A DNA stretch of 64,000 nucleotides from Alcaligenes faecalis (GTDB lineage: Bacteria > Pseudomonadota > Gammaproteobacteria > Burkholderiales > Burkholderiaceae_B), in assembly GCF_041521385.1 (NCBI RefSeq), contig NZ_CP168006.1, forward strand, positions 2,848,295 through 2,912,294, in the 5' to 3' direction. The notes beneath the pieces were generated by a model. That model saw only the letters and a list, made by a program, of their open reading frames with translations. It was not told where the DNA came from and did not search any database. Shown here piece after piece: positions 63,741 through 64,000 of this stretch. The translations under genes were made by a program, and so were the position numbers. The stretch's first letter is position 1. Every line of letters begins with the position of its first letter.

Positions 63741-64000
63741 GTGTCTTTACCTCAGATGGGAGAGTCCCTAACTTGGTTGTATATCTGTGTCGTGGCTTTT
63801 ATGGTCGGTGGGCTTATTGTGGCCTCCGAACGTTGGCATGGCCGTCTGACCGGGGACAGCGACCTTAGTAAACCTCAAGCGTCCCATTCTCGTCCTACCC
63901 CGCGTGTGGGTGGGCTAGCGGTGGTGGCTGGCAGCTTGGCTGGCTTGCTGGTTCTGGGGCCCAGCAATATGACACTGACCTGGCTGTGGCCGGTCTTGTT
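63741..64000 (+). CDS. WecA/MraY-type glycosyl-phosphate transferase, 5' end only
   Basis: The reading frame begins at a GTG (63741) or an ATG (63756, MGESLTWLYICVVAFMVGG) and runs off the window. Residues include one membrane segment and the family motif HSRPTPRVGGLAVVAGSLAGL (about 50-70), typical of enzymes that move a sugar phosphate onto undecaprenyl phosphate for surface polysaccharides. The start remains uncertain and the catalytic part lies outside the window. Confidence 0.82.
   Translation, partial: MSLPQMGESLTWLYICVVAFMVGGLIVASERWHGRLTGDSDLSKPQASHSRPTPRVGGLAVVAGSLAGLLVLGPSNMTLTWLWPVL

Overview
The window reads as the chromosome of a betaproteobacterium of the Alcaligenaceae, most like Alcaligenes. 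This rests on moderately GC-rich coding sequence, the gene neighbourhoods (ypjD-like/ffh, trmB next to a tRNA-Gly, apbC-tamA-tamB beside dcd, pyk in a glyoxylate/glycerate operon) and the many LysR regulators. No phage, insertion sequence, integrase or CRISPR array was seen. The genus is an inference from protein character, since no search could be run.

Layout. 1-6.8 kb: a truncated CcsA/YpjD-like gene, ffh, two unrecognised genes (one secreted), then kbp, thiS, a prolyl aminopeptidase, trmB and tRNA-Gly(CCC). 6.8-9.5 kb: a small AT-richer accessory patch with a HipA/HipB-type toxin-antitoxin pair, a strikingly regular set of four operator arms, and a probably broken short gene. 9.5-16.4 kb: a DUF72 protein, a membrane protein plus XRE regulator pair with matching operators, an SDR/LysR divergent pair, a ChaA-type antiporter and a degenerate receiver/AraC regulator. 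16.4-19.3 kb: an operon of class II aldolase, MHS-family transporter and DsbA-fold isomerase behind a perfect FNR-type palindrome. 19.6-26.5 kb: a GNAT acetyltransferase fused to an all-alpha dUTPase, a YncE lipoprotein with a Fur-like box, a guanine-deaminase-like enzyme, AllE with a LysR regulator, and a CDF metal exporter.

26.7-43 kb is mostly housekeeping: metG, a small membrane protein, apbC (mrp), tamA-tamB, dcd, an Orn/Lys/Arg decarboxylase, a BaiN/HI0933 flavoprotein, a lone gcvH, and folA-thyA-osmC. 43.6-48.5 kb holds a compact respiratory operon: a CcoN-type oxidase subunit with a CcoS-like N-terminal extension, CcoO, a monoheme CcoP-like cytochrome, a Sco protein, a CtaG-like membrane protein and coq7. 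48.6-49 kb has an orphan strong terminator preceded by a hairpin whose loop is complementary to the Shine-Dalgarno sequence, a candidate small RNA.

49.1-62.3 kb is a coherent catabolic block. Gcl, Hyi, GlxR, TtuD and Pyk form the glycerate route from glyoxylate to pyruvate, with a GlcG/HbpS protein between. Next come a Tsx-like porin, an NCS2 purine permease, a tautomerase homologue, a class II aldolase, AllA and UraD. With AllE and the deaminase at 22-24 kb, these genes suggest that purines or urate are taken up and degraded through ureidoglycolate to glyoxylate and then to pyruvate. Allantoinase and the remaining ureide steps are not in the window. LysR genes diverge from gcl, allE and uraD. 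The window ends inside a WecA/MraY-type glycosyl-phosphate transferase gene.

The most unusual items are the oxidase operon with its fused N-terminus and reduced cytochrome, the GNAT-dUTPase fusion, the four-arm hip operator, and the candidate anti-Shine-Dalgarno RNA.
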